A DNA stretch of 64,000 nucleotides from Clostridium tagluense (GTDB lineage Bacteria; Bacillota; Clostridia; Clostridiales; Clostridiaceae), in contig NZ_BHYK01000012.1 in the NCBI RefSeq assembly GCF_003865095.1, positions 1 through 64,000 of the forward strand. Direction: 5' to 3'. The position numbers and the translations under genes are program-made. Of this stretch, positions 17,152 to 25,930 are shown in pieces; within the stretch, counting starts at the first letter, position 1; every line of letters begins with the position of its first letter. Under the pieces are notes generated by a model. It did not search any database. It was not told the DNA's origin and saw nothing but the letters and a program-made list of their open reading frames with translations.

Positions 17152-17532
17152 ATGTCAAACACACAATTATTTCAATCAAAAAAAGAATTAGTAGGTTTTA
17201 TTTCGGAATATCTTATTAAACATGATGACACAATAGCAATCATAAAAAAAGATTTAAGAAAAGATTTAATTAAGTCTTTACTTATAAATGAAGATTTTAA
17301 TGTCTTTAAAGATCTTTCTGATTCAGATGAAAATGTATTATTTCTAATTAAGACAGGTGATAAAGAAGGAAAAAATTTAAGCCTTAAAATTTGCGATGCA
17401 CATAATAAAAACACTAAAGCTTTTAAGATGGTGGATATTGATAATATATTGATTGTTGATAATTTGATTACTAAGGATGAAGCTAAAAGTATTACTTACT
17501 ATAAAGAAATTACTAAAATGAAATTGCAATGA
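17152..17532 (+). CDS. Hypothetical protein, 126 aa
   Basis: The protein starts MSNTQLFQSKKEL and is soluble and highly charged, with alternating helices and strands and no signal peptide or membrane helix. It has a GGGGG ribosome binding site and a strong terminator about 80 bases after the stop, so it is a monocistronic gene. The layout (N-terminal helix, then LFLIKTGDKEGKNLSLKICD) suggests a small alpha/beta domain. I do not recognise the family. Confidence 0.68.
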   Translation: MSNTQLFQSKKELVGFISEYLIKHDDTIAIIKKDLRKDLIKSLLINEDFNVFKDLSDSDENVLFLIKTGDKEGKNLSLKICDAHNKNTKAFKMVDIDNILIVDNLITKDEAKSITYYKEITKMKLQ

Positions 17533-17608
17533 ATATACCCTCCGACTATGGAGTCCATCTGAAATTTCCTATTATCTTAACTCATTACAAATACATATTC
17601 TATTTATA

Positions 17609-17653
17609 AAACAACCAACTTACTTAGTTCATTGTAAGTTGGTTGTTTTTTTT
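17609..17653 (+). terminator. Intrinsic terminator of the 126-aa gene
   Basis: A 15-bp perfect stem (AAACAACCAACTTAC with its complement), a 10-base loop and a T-run. Confidence 0.88.
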
Positions 17654-17748
17654 GAAGCTGTATTAATATTGCAGTATAGCAGATGATGATTTAATGAGAG
17701 TGATTAGTATATCCTTACTGCTAAATATATCCCTGTACCTTAAAGAAA

Positions 17749-17757
17749 TGGTATAAT
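17749..17757 (+). promoter_or_regulatory. Extended -10 promoter of the Bce-type operon
   Basis: TGGTATAAT lies 33 bases before the response-regulator start. The TG extension compensates for a poor -35 region. It probably gives basal transcription of the regulator and kinase genes. Confidence 0.5.
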
Positions 17758-17790
17758 TAGCATTATAAATATAAAATTAGGAGATTTACT

Positions 17791-18459
17791 ATGAATAAAA
17801 TTTTAATAATAGAAGATGATTTAAAACTTAAAAAGTATATGCAAGAATATCTAAATGGGTATGGTTATGAAACTATCCTCTTAAATGCTTTCCAAAATGT
17901 ATTAGAAGATGTGAGCCTTATAGAGCCTAATCTTATAATATTAGATATTAATCTTCCAACCTTTGATGGTTTTTATTTTTTAAAGATCATTAGGAATAAA
18001 TCGCAGGTTCCAGTAATTATTGTTTCAGCTAGAAGTGAAGAGGGGGAACAAATTAGAGGAATGGAATTAGGGGCAGATGATTATATAACAAAGCCGTTTA
18101 GCATGGGCATACTACTGGCAAAGGTAAATGCTGTGCTGCGAAGAACAAATAATGTGGTTGATACCGAAGATTTTAATGCTTCTGGATTAACTTTGATTCA
18201 TGATAGTATGAGGTTAAAGTTTGAAGAAAAGACAGTAGATCTTAGCAAAAATGAATACAAGCTACTAAAGTTATTTATGAGAGATGTCGGAAAGGTTATA
18301 ACTAGAGAGGAATTATTAGAAACATTATGGGATGATAGGGTTTTTATTGATGATAACACCTTAACGGTGAATATAACTAGGGTTAAAAAGAAACTTAAAG
18401 ATTTGGAAGCTAAAAATTCAATTGTTACAAAACGAGGAGTGGGATATGTGTTTAACTAA
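17791..18459 (+). CDS. OmpR-family response regulator of a Bce-type system
   Basis: This 222-aa protein has a receiver domain (residues 1-115) with the acidic pocket EDD at 8-10, the phosphorylation site Asp52 (LILDINLP) and Lys in TKPF near residue 101. A winged-helix OmpR DNA-binding domain follows (about 125-222, ending TKRGVGYVF). The kinase and ABC genes that follow place it as a BceR-like regulator. It would switch on the transporter when a cell-wall-active peptide is sensed. The kinase gene overlaps its end. Confidence 0.92.
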   Translation: MNKILIIEDDLKLKKYMQEYLNGYGYETILLNAFQNVLEDVSLIEPNLIILDINLPTFDGFYFLKIIRNKSQVPVIIVSARSEEGEQIRGMELGADDYITKPFSMGILLAKVNAVLRRTNNVVDTEDFNASGLTLIHDSMRLKFEEKTVDLSKNEYKLLKLFMRDVGKVITREELLETLWDDRVFIDDNTLTVNITRVKKKLKDLEAKNSIVTKRGVGYVFN

Positions 18460-19444
18460 ATTAGTAATAATGGTTTTAAAAAAAGAAAAAACTGCCATAA
18501 TAATATATTTACTAAATACAGGAGTTTTAGTGAGTTTTTATTATTTAATATTTGATAGTAGAGAGATTATATATCCTATAACTGTAAGCCTGTTTTTCTT
18601 AATGATTTACATTATTTATAAAACTATTGAGTATAACAATTTCTATATAAGGCTTGGTGAAGCTAAAAAAAGCCCGAATTATAAGGAGAAATTTGATAAT
18701 AATGTGGAGGTTTTTGATGCTATAAATGAAATACATGATAGCTATATAAACAAGTTTTATAAAATGAAAAATAGGATAAAGGAAAGGGATACCCTTATGG
18801 CTCAATGGGTGCACAATATGAAAACATCTATAACAGTTATAGATTTGGCCTGCGAGAAAGGGTTAAAAGAGTTAGAAAATAGTGATTTTATTGATGACAT
18901 AATAGAAGAGAATAAGAAGCTACAGGATAACTTAGAAGAAACGCTTAATTTGTTTAGATTAGATGAATTTGCAAAAGATTATATCCCTGAGAAAGTTAAC
19001 CTGCGGGAGCTCGTAAATAGCGCCGTTAATAATAAAAAAAGAGAATTTATATATAGTAAGGTATTCCCAAAAGTTATTATAGATGAAAAATATAATATAT
19101 ATACAGATAAAAAGTGGTCAAAGTATATGCTAGAGCAGATAATAGCTAATGCAATAAAATATTCAGAAAAAGAAAATAGTTACGTTACCTTTAGTGTAGT
19201 GGAAGAATATAATTACATAACATTATGTGTAGAAGACAAAGGGATAGGTATAAGGAAGGAAGATATATCGCGAGTATTTCAGGCTTTTTTTACTGGTACT
19301 AATGGTAGAAATAATAAAAAATCATCAGGAATTGGCCTATATATGGTTAAGTTGGTTTCAGATGAACTAGGGCATAAAATCCATATAAAGTCTAAGCTAG
19401 GTGAAGGAACTATAGTAGAAATCAGCTACCTTTCAAAATTGTAA
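18446..19444 (+). CDS. BceS-like intramembrane-sensing histidine kinase
   Basis: I chose the ATG at 18446, which has a GAGGAG site 7 bases upstream inside the regulator gene, giving 332 aa and a 14-base overlap. A TTG start at 18422 is also open but lacks such a site. Two membrane helices (about residues 15-35 and 42-60) have almost no external loop between them, typical of kinases that sense through an ABC transporter. His123 lies in QWVHNMKTSI. The ATPase part has an N box (EQIIANAIKYS), DKGIGI and GIGLYMVK. It should phosphorylate the preceding regulator. Confidence 0.92.
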   Translation: MCLTKLVIMVLKKEKTAIIIYLLNTGVLVSFYYLIFDSREIIYPITVSLFFLMIYIIYKTIEYNNFYIRLGEAKKSPNYKEKFDNNVEVFDAINEIHDSYINKFYKMKNRIKERDTLMAQWVHNMKTSITVIDLACEKGLKELENSDFIDDIIEENKKLQDNLEETLNLFRLDEFAKDYIPEKVNLRELVNSAVNNKKREFIYSKVFPKVIIDEKYNIYTDKKWSKYMLEQIIANAIKYSEKENSYVTFSVVEEYNYITLCVEDKGIGIRKEDISRVFQAFFTGTNGRNNKKSSGIGLYMVKLVSDELGHKIHIKSKLGEGTIVEISYLSKL

Positions 19445-19520
19445 GGTTAAGTAATGTTTTTCAATTAGAGAATTAGGACATTAGATTTATACTTAAGTTA
19501 CAATAAAGGAGTGGATTTAT

Positions 19521-20276
19521 ATGGAAATATTACAAATTAAAAAACTTACTAAAGTTTATAATGCTTTTAAAGATGCAAAGGAAGTTATAGCACTTAATGA
19601 AGTAAGTTTTAATGTGGACAAGGGTGAGTTTATAGGCATAATGGGACCTAGTGGAAGTGGAAAAACTACGCTATTAAATATATTATCTGGTATAGACAAG
19701 GCTACCTCAGGAGAAGTTCATATTAATGGGCAGAATATTATTAAAATGAAAAAGGATGAGCTAGCTTTATTTAGAAGAAGGAAGGTTGGCTTTATATTTC
19801 AAGATTTTAATCTTTTAGATAGCTTAAATATTAAAGAGAACATAGCCTTTCCTTTAATAATAGATAAGGTTAATCCTAAAGAAATAGAGCAGAGAGCTAA
19901 AGATATTATGAAGTACTTAGGTATAGAAGAGCTACAAAACAAGTATCCTTATAATATATCAGGTGGAGAAAAACAAAGAACCGCAGCTGCTAGAGCACTC
20001 ATATGTGAACCTTCAGTTATATTTGCGGATGAACCAACGGGTAATTTGGATTCAAAATCTTCAAAAAGTATAATGACAACTTTTAAAAATATGAATGAGG
20101 AAAAAAGCTCTACAGTAATTATGGTAACTCATGATGCCTTTGCAGCATCTTTCTGTAAAAGAATAATTTTCATAAAGGATGGGGCTATAAAATTAGAAAT
20201 AGTATCAGCAGGTGATAGAAACAAATTCTTTGATAAAATATTAGAAGCTCAAAGTGTTATAGGAGGGGAGAAATAA
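19521..20276 (+). CDS. BceA-like ABC transporter ATP-binding protein
   Basis: The 251-aa ATPase has Walker A GPSGSGKT (about residues 43-50), the Q-loop in FIFQDFNLL, the signature ISGGEKQR, Walker B VIFADEPTG and the switch His in MVTHD. This is the MacB/LolD-like group that works with FtsX-type permeases. It forms a unit with the next gene, overlapping it by one base, and with the two-component pair 76 bases upstream. Family members remove bacitracin-like or lantibiotic peptides from their lipid targets and also signal to the kinase. Confidence 0.94.
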   Translation: MEILQIKKLTKVYNAFKDAKEVIALNEVSFNVDKGEFIGIMGPSGSGKTTLLNILSGIDKATSGEVHINGQNIIKMKKDELALFRRRKVGFIFQDFNLLDSLNIKENIAFPLIIDKVNPKEIEQRAKDIMKYLGIEELQNKYPYNISGGEKQRTAAARALICEPSVIFADEPTGNLDSKSSKSIMTTFKNMNEEKSSTVIMVTHDAFAASFCKRIIFIKDGAIKLEIVSAGDRNKFFDKILEAQSVIGGEK

Positions 20277-22297
20277 TGACTTTTTCTTCTATAATTATAA
20301 AGAATATTAAATTCAATTTTAAAAAATACATAGCTTACTTTATAGCTAATAGCTTTATTATTGCTGTTTTATTGATGTATGGTAGTCTAGTGTTTAGTAA
20401 GGAATTTATAGAGGGTTCTCAGACGTATGGTCTAAAGGATAACTTAATGTCTATGTTGGTGTTAATGATTGCATTTTCAATTGTATTTATTTCCTATACA
20501 ACTATATCCTTTATAAGATATAGGGGGAAAGAATTTGGAGTATATTTGACTTTAGGGGTTACTACTAAGGATTTAAGGAAGATATTATTTATTGAAAATA
20601 TTCTAATACTGTTTGCGTCGATGGTAACCGGTATGCTAGTTGGAACTTTGTTTTCTAGGCTGTTTTATATGATAATAGGTAAAATACTTTGGATTGAAAA
20701 TTTTAGACCTAGTCTGAATATAAAGACCTATTCTATGTGTTTAGTTATAGCTCTAATTATTTTCTTGATAAATTCAATATTTCAAGTGATATTTGTAGGA
20801 AAGCTATCCATAATGGAACTTATAAAATCCTCTTCTAGAGCAGAGGTAGGTAAGAATAATTTTATAATTGGAACAATAGCTTTGATAGCATTAATAACAG
20901 CTTTGTATCTTTTTCCTAAAATAATTAAACAAGAAATATTTAGAGAAAGTGAAAGCGTAATGATCATAATTATTATAACAACAATAATAGCACCTTATTT
21001 TATAATAGGATCACTAATATCTATGGTAAATGGAGTACTTGTGAATTTTAAAAGAGCATATAATAATAATATTTTAGTATTATCAAGTTTACAGCATAAG
21101 TTTATATCTTATAAAAGCGTTATTTATTTAGTTTTAATATTGGCAGCAGCAGCTATTACTTTTATAAGCATGACATATAGTATGTATGGCACAATAGAAA
21201 AAGACACAAACAATAGATATCCTTGTGATATTAATTTTATTGAAAATACTAAGCTTAACAAAATATCAGGCCAGGAGCTTAAAAACATAATAAAAGCGAG
21301 TGGTGGAGAAATAAAGGAGCATAAACTTTTAGAAAGCATAAATCTTATGGATTATAGAGCTTATGAAGGTAGGGTTATGGCGTATGGTAGAAATATTGCT
21401 GTCATAAGCCAGAGTAATTACAATAATCATATGGGTACAAATGTGGTTGTAAATAATGGAGAGCTAGTACAGGTATCTAACCCTAGTAGGGGTAATAAGT
21501 TTAAAGATAGTGACATAATTATTAATTTCAATGATTTCTCTAAACAAGAAGAACAAACGGCAAAGCTTGAAGAAGGCAATAATGCACGGATAGAGGATTT
21601 TTTAGCCACTATGGATAAGGATAGCTATATGTATGTTGATAAAAGTAAAAAGAAATATTTAGAAGGATTATATACTAATGAATTTTGGTCATTAGATTAT
21701 TATAGGGGAACAGCTCTTATAATTAATGATGAAGATTATAAAAGAATAAAAGAAAAATTAGGACCACAGGTTGTTTCTTATGACCATTTAATTAAATTAA
21801 AAGACGCTAAGGATTACAAAAGCTTTAATAGCATTTCAAGTAAATTAAAGAAGTTAAATCATGGAGATGAATCTTTAAAACCAGAATTTAAACAGCAAAT
21901 TTTAGAAAAAAGTATAAAAGAAAATGGCTTTATGCTTTTCTCAAGTTTATTTTTAGGAATGATGTTTTTAATATCCAGTGGAGTTGTATTATATTTTAAG
22001 GTGTTAACCGGTGTTGATGATGAAAAGGAAAGGGTAAAAAAATTGGTGCAATTAGGTATGACAGACAGTGAAGTATCAAAGGTTTTAACAAAAGAACTTA
22101 CAATAATCTTTTTTACTCCAGTAGTTTTGGCTGTTAGTTTAATAACATATTTTTCATCAGTAATATATGGAGTTGTACCAAATGGAGAGTATATGTTTAA
22201 TAAATCACTTTGTGTGTTTGCAACTTATATAGTTTTACAAATGGTAGCTTTCTTTATTACAAGGGGGAGGTACATTAGGGAAGTAATTAGATATTAG
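20276..22297 (+). CDS. BceB-like ABC transporter permease (FtsX fold)
   Basis: The 673-aa membrane protein has the BceB layout. An N-terminal helix is followed by a group of helices with FtsX-like sequence (RYRGKEFGVYLTLGVTTKDL). A large extracellular domain (about residues 305-550) comes next, and three C-terminal helices repeat the motif (VKKLVQLGMTDSEVSKVL). The external domain is the region that determines peptide specificity in Bce systems. The gene overlaps its ATPase partner. The cognate peptide is not predictable. Confidence 0.93.
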   Translation: MTFSSIIIKNIKFNFKKYIAYFIANSFIIAVLLMYGSLVFSKEFIEGSQTYGLKDNLMSMLVLMIAFSIVFISYTTISFIRYRGKEFGVYLTLGVTTKDLRKILFIENILILFASMVTGMLVGTLFSRLFYMIIGKILWIENFRPSLNIKTYSMCLVIALIIFLINSIFQVIFVGKLSIMELIKSSSRAEVGKNNFIIGTIALIALITALYLFPKIIKQEIFRESESVMIIIIITTIIAPYFIIGSLISMVNGVLVNFKRAYNNNILVLSSLQHKFISYKSVIYLVLILAAAAITFISMTYSMYGTIEKDTNNRYPCDINFIENTKLNKISGQELKNIIKASGGEIKEHKLLESINLMDYRAYEGRVMAYGRNIAVISQSNYNNHMGTNVVVNNGELVQVSNPSRGNKFKDSDIIINFNDFSKQEEQTAKLEEGNNARIEDFLATMDKDSYMYVDKSKKKYLEGLYTNEFWSLDYYRGTALIINDEDYKRIKEKLGPQVVSYDHLIKLKDAKDYKSFNSISSKLKKLNHGDESLKPEFKQQILEKSIKENGFMLFSSLFLGMMFLISSGVVLYFKVLTGVDDEKERVKKLVQLGMTDSEVSKVLTKELTIIFFTPVVLAVSLITYFSSVIYGVVPNGEYMFNKSLCVFATYIVLQMVAFFITRGRYIREVIRY

Positions 22298-22543
22298 TAT
22301 TTTTTCTGATTCACTTATTATATAATGTGGTATCTTATGGTTCAAGGGGATTTAAATTTAAATCTTCTTGTACCTTTTCTTTTTTGAATGTGACTTAGTA
22401 TTAAAAATTAAGGACATTTCTTATTGGGGATAGAAAGTTGTTTTACATATATATATTAAAAAGATTAGAATATATGTAATGGAATGAAAAATTTTACGTA
22501 TTAACATATGAGATTACTTGGCCGAGTAAAAAAATAAGAAAAA

Positions 22544-22552
22544 GGGGGGGGG
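22544..22552 (+). promoter_or_regulatory. Nine-G tract at the ribosome binding site of the ECF sigma gene
   Basis: A run of nine G residues ends 2 bases before the ATG at 22555 and serves as the Shine-Dalgarno element. Homopolymer G tracts are slippage-prone. Length changes here would alter spacing and translation of the sigma factor without touching the coding frame. Confidence 0.55.
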
Positions 22553-22554
22553 AG

Positions 22555-23130
22555 ATGAAGCAACTTGCGTTGTGTGATATTTCATATAAAAAAGAAATTA
22601 CAGAAGAATTATGTAGAGAAGAAGAATTTGCTCGTATTTTTGAAAGCTATTACAAAAGAGTTTACAACTATATGTATTATCGTGTTAATAGCATTGAAAC
22701 CTCAGAAGACCTTACAAGTCAGGTTTTTGAAAAAATAATGGTTAAAATAGATATGTATTCTCAAGGTAAATCACCTTTTGAGGTGTGGATGTTTGCTATA
22801 GCTAGAAACATAGTAAATGATTATTTTAGAAGTCTAAAAAAACATAAATTATTTTCTCTTGACACAATTAAGGACTTAGTATCAAGAGGAAAAACTCCCG
22901 AAGATATAATATTATCAGCAGAAAGTAACAGTGAACTTTCAAAGGCTTTGAAGATTTTGAATGAAAGGGACAGAAATATTGTTTCTCTTAAGTTTGGTGC
23001 AAATCTTAAAAATCAGGAGATAGCACAAATATTAGATATTACGGAAAGCAATGTTGGAGTGATACTTTATCGAACAATGAAAAAGCTAAAAAAGAAAATC
23101 GAGGAAGAGAGGGGAAAATATGAGCAATAA
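22555..23130 (+). CDS. ECF-type RNA polymerase sigma factor
   Basis: The 191-aa protein has sigma region 2 (about residues 25-95, FESYYKRVYNYMYYRVN and the AIARNIVNDYFR helix) and region 4 (about 130-185, LNERDRNIVSLKFGANLKNQ and a helix-turn-helix). There is no region 1 or 3, as in extracytoplasmic-function sigma factors. The 3' end overlaps the following membrane protein gene by 11 bases, the usual sigma/anti-sigma coupling. Its ribosome binding site is an unusual G tract. Confidence 0.9.
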   Translation: MKQLALCDISYKKEITEELCREEEFARIFESYYKRVYNYMYYRVNSIETSEDLTSQVFEKIMVKIDMYSQGKSPFEVWMFAIARNIVNDYFRSLKKHKLFSLDTIKDLVSRGKTPEDIILSAESNSELSKALKILNERDRNIVSLKFGANLKNQEIAQILDITESNVGVILYRTMKKLKKKIEEERGKYEQ

Positions 23131-24094
23131 GAGAATTGAAGACAAGTTTTCTAAGGAAATAGATGCTTATTTTAATGGTATAGAGGATAAGAAAAAAACA
23201 GAGCCTAGTGAATATAATGAACTTTTACAATTTAGTAAGAATATATCAAATAAGGATTTTAGCAAAGATAGTAATAAACAAGCAGTATTTAATAAAACTT
23301 TAAAAAGTATAGGTGAAAATAAAGGAGAGAATGTTATGAAAAAATCCAATAAATTTAAAAAAGCTGCTATTTCAGTCGCAGCCATATGTGTAGTAAGTGT
23401 TTCTTTAATGCAAACATCCTTTGCTCGAGATATAGCTGATAGGGTAATAAGAACTATATCTTTAGGACATATAAGTATTATACAAACGGAACCATCTAAA
23501 ATAAAAGAAATAAGACTTACAGATGAATTTAAAGGCAAAATTTTTGATGAACACAAAAAGCCAGTACAAGTAGTTACAGAGAAAAATTACAACGGATTAT
23601 ACACAGAAAAAGGTGAAAAAATTGCTTATACGGAGGATGGTAAAATAATAACTGTAGCTGAGAAAGAAAAAATGGACAAAGAAAGTGAAGAAGCGATATT
23701 TAAAATAAAAGATTCTAGTAAATTAAATGAGTATACTTGCTTTGATGTTAAGCTTCCAACATTTTTGCCAGAAGGATATAAATTTGATAGAGCAGAAGTT
23801 TATAAGGAAGCGAATGAAACAAAAGTTAAAAACAGTAAATATATTAGTTTATATTTTACTAATAAGGAGACAGGGAAGTTTATATTTATGCAACAAAGGT
23901 TTCCAGATGAAACCACTAAATGTGTATCTGGAACAGACGGCAGGATGGAAGAAATAAAAATTAATGGGGTAAATGCTGTAATAAGTGAGAATAGAAACAT
24001 TGATTGGGAAACTAAAGATTGTGTTTATATGTTAGCGGGTAGAGGAGGAATTACAAGGAGTGAACTAATAAAGATTGCAGAATCTATTAAATAA
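23120..24094 (+). CDS. Membrane anti-sigma factor with DUF4367-like extracellular domain
   Basis: This 324-aa protein has a charged cytosolic N-terminus (about residues 1-85) that probably binds the sigma factor. One membrane helix (about 86-104, AAISVAAICVVSVSLMQTSF) and an external domain follow. The end of that domain (MLAGRGGITRSELIKIAESI) is typical of DUF4367-type domains found behind sigma factors in Firmicutes. The position directly after and overlapping the ECF sigma gene supports an anti-sigma role. The external signal is unknown. Confidence 0.82.
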   Translation: MSNKRIEDKFSKEIDAYFNGIEDKKKTEPSEYNELLQFSKNISNKDFSKDSNKQAVFNKTLKSIGENKGENVMKKSNKFKKAAISVAAICVVSVSLMQTSFARDIADRVIRTISLGHISIIQTEPSKIKEIRLTDEFKGKIFDEHKKPVQVVTEKNYNGLYTEKGEKIAYTEDGKIITVAEKEKMDKESEEAIFKIKDSSKLNEYTCFDVKLPTFLPEGYKFDRAEVYKEANETKVKNSKYISLYFTNKETGKFIFMQQRFPDETTKCVSGTDGRMEEIKINGVNAVISENRNIDWETKDCVYMLAGRGGITRSELIKIAESIK

Positions 24095-24103
24095 TAATTA
24101 ACA

Positions 24104-24154
24104 CAAATAAATAGCAAGTAAGAGATGCTAGAACAATGACTTGTTATTTATTTG
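24104..24154. repeat. Palindromic repeat copy
   Basis: Sixteen bases (CAAATAAATAGCAAGT, 24104-24119) pair with 24139-24154 with one mismatch. The arm matches the repeat at 39290-39332 closely (AAATAAATAACAAGTC). It also serves as a possible weak terminator for the anti-sigma gene. Confidence 0.5.
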
Positions 24155-24415
24155 CTTAAGATATAGATTCTTAGTGAGGAGATTTAAAATTCTAGCGATA
24201 TGTGACTTTGTTCTATATGTATGCACAAATTTAATATATGGAATTTGTGTATACTTATAGAAAATTCAAAAGTCATAGACTTATAGCATGGAATAAATTA
24301 TTATATTGGAAAAGCAATTGATTTTAACATTAATAAGGATGAGTTTGAAAAAACTACATTTGTAGTTTTAGCTAAAAAATCAAAGATATGCGTAAGATAA
24401 TAAGAAGCAAACAAT

Positions 24416-24443
24416 AAAAACCCCAAGCTACCTTGGGGTTTTT
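24416..24443 (+). terminator. Intrinsic terminator
   Basis: A 12-bp perfect stem (AAAAACCCCAAG with its complement) with a 4-base loop. It follows the possible gene remnant and can act in both directions. Confidence 0.75.
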
Positions 24444-24696
24444 ACTATTTGAAAGAGTTTTTAGAGAATATGATATAGTATAACTGAGTGAATTTAGAAA
24501 ATGAAGTTTATTTGTTAGGAGAATAAGATAAACTTCACTTAACATTTAATAGTTTCGCCATATTATTTTTATTTAAACATATGTGAAAGAATTTTTTATA
24601 AAAAAGCTAGAAATTATACTATAATAAATTTAAATAAGGTTAGCATTTTACACAACTAAATATTTTCCACTAGTAGTTAGCCTAGATGTTAACATT

Positions 24697-24739
24697 AAAA
24701 AACAGGAACATAGGATTAAATCTTATGTTCCTGTTTTTT
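24697..24739 (+). terminator. Terminator hairpin, similar to the one at 28497-28540
   Basis: A 19-bp stem with one mismatch (AAAAAACAGGAACATA...) and a T-run. Nearly the same hairpin closes the CsxC-like cluster at 28497-28540, so the two flank the cluster as direct copies. Confidence 0.7.
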
Positions 24740-24802
24740 TATATTTAAGATCATTTAATCATGCAGAATAAATTATAGAATCTTTATTTTCTAACCCTTT
24801 TT

Positions 24803-24871
24803 TCTGTAACACAATAGCATAAATAGTAATAGTATATACTATAGATTACACCATGAATCCTATATTTTACA
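24803..24871 (+). promoter_or_regulatory. Conserved upstream element of CsxC-like paralogue 1
   Basis: About 70 bases (starting TCTGTAAC, then CATAAAT and TAATAGTATATA) are strongly conserved with 27504-27573, which lies at a similar distance before paralogue 3. It probably contains a shared promoter, perhaps read by a sporulation sigma factor, although no consensus match is clean. Confidence 0.5.
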
Positions 24872-24991
24872 GGGTGTATCATGAAATCTTTAGCAGTAAG
24901 AGTTGAGGTAGAATGTAGTAGATTTAGTGTAATAGATATATAAAATTTACAGAGTATATTTTGTTAGATTAAAAGGAGGATAATATTATTT

Positions 24992-25795
24992 ATGAATATT
25001 AATTATAAATATAAAGATAGTGAAATGGGAAAGTGTGATTCTCAAACTGCAGCTTGTTCTTTAGAAAGGCAGGCTTGTGCAACAGTTACTACTCAAGCTG
25101 AATCAATAACTGAACAAATGGATGTAACACCCGCTGTTATTGCTGCTGGACCTGTAGTAGTTAAGATCCCAGTTGTAATAGCAGAGACCAATATAACAAT
25201 CCCTGTTGAAGCTACTATCACATTAGACCAAACAGTTATGGAAATTAAACGTATTAAAAAGAATGTATTTTTAACTCAATCCCGTCTTATCCCATTTTCT
25301 AATGACGGCCGTAATTGCACTGGAATACTATTTATAGCAGGGTTTATTAGAAAGAATATTGAGTATGCAACTCAAACTTGTCCATCAGGTACAAATGTAA
25401 ATGTATGTGGAGATATAAGGCACTGTACAGTTCAAGTTCCATTTAATTTCACTACTAGAGTTACTTTCCTTAGACCACCTATTTTTATTGAAAACACTAC
25501 TCCAAGTGAACTAGAATTCTTTACAGATAAACTTTCAAGCTGCGATGCTTGTGCAGATCCAGTACTTGGACGTAATCCTTGCGATCAAAATTTCTCATTC
25601 ACAGAATTCTTTAATGAAAAACCTTTTGTTGAATTAGTAAGAGCAGATATTACTGAAATTGATATTCACACAAATCCTACTTCAAACTGTCAAACTCCTA
25701 CAGAGCAAAGGTTCACAGAACTCACCGAAAAAATAGTAGTCAATTTAACACTAAAAGTTTTACAAAACCAACAAGTTAGAGTTACAGCAATCTAA
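24992..25795 (+). CDS. CsxC-like spore-surface (exosporium) protein, paralogue 1
   Basis: This 267-aa protein has no signal peptide or membrane helix. A short N-terminal Cys-containing stretch leads to the motif CATVTTQAESITE. A beta-rich domain follows (about residues 45-150, KIPVVIAETNITIPVEA, EIKRIKKNVFLTQ, GFIRKNIEYAT). A second part (about 150-267) contains RHCTVQVPFNFTTRV and VLQNQQVRVT. It has about a dozen cysteines. The pattern resembles the CsxC family described from the Clostridium sporogenes exosporium; I recall this from the family and could not search it. It is about 80% identical by eye to paralogue 3, has an AGGAGG site and sits in a cluster of related genes. A role in the spore outer layer is inferred. 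Confidence 0.72.
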   Translation: MNINYKYKDSEMGKCDSQTAACSLERQACATVTTQAESITEQMDVTPAVIAAGPVVVKIPVVIAETNITIPVEATITLDQTVMEIKRIKKNVFLTQSRLIPFSNDGRNCTGILFIAGFIRKNIEYATQTCPSGTNVNVCGDIRHCTVQVPFNFTTRVTFLRPPIFIENTTPSELEFFTDKLSSCDACADPVLGRNPCDQNFSFTEFFNEKPFVELVRADITEIDIHTNPTSNCQTPTEQRFTELTEKIVVNLTLKVLQNQQVRVTAI

Positions 25796-25831
25796 TCTTT
25801 AATTTTAGATATTAATTAATTTATATGCTCT

Positions 25832-25870
25832 AGACCCAAAGCTTACTAAGAGTGGTTTTGGGTCTCTTTC
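25832..25870 (+). terminator. Intrinsic terminator after paralogue 1
   Basis: A stem pairing AGACCCAAA with TTTTGGGTCT, followed by CTTTCTT, 37 bases after the stop codon. Confidence 0.7.
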
Positions 25871-25930
25871 TTAGGAAGGGTTACATTTAAAGTTTTTTAG
25901 ACCATAGCATTTTGAATAGGAGGAGAAGTT

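Larger units (their letters stand above)
24155..24802. other. Intergenic region with gene remnant and two terminators
   Basis: No intact gene is seen. A frame at about 24295-24401 reads like coding sequence (YYIGKAIDFNINKDEFEK...) but has no start codon or ribosome binding site and ends at a stop just before a terminator. It is probably the tail of a decayed gene. A 9-bp inverted repeat lies at about 24503-24538. The second terminator (24697-24739) has no gene before it. Confidence 0.4.

Noticed and set aside
23167-23556. A 129-codon minus-strand frame inside the anti-sigma gene
   Set aside because: Shadow of the true gene; the plus-strand frame overlaps the sigma gene in the usual way and has clear domain structure.
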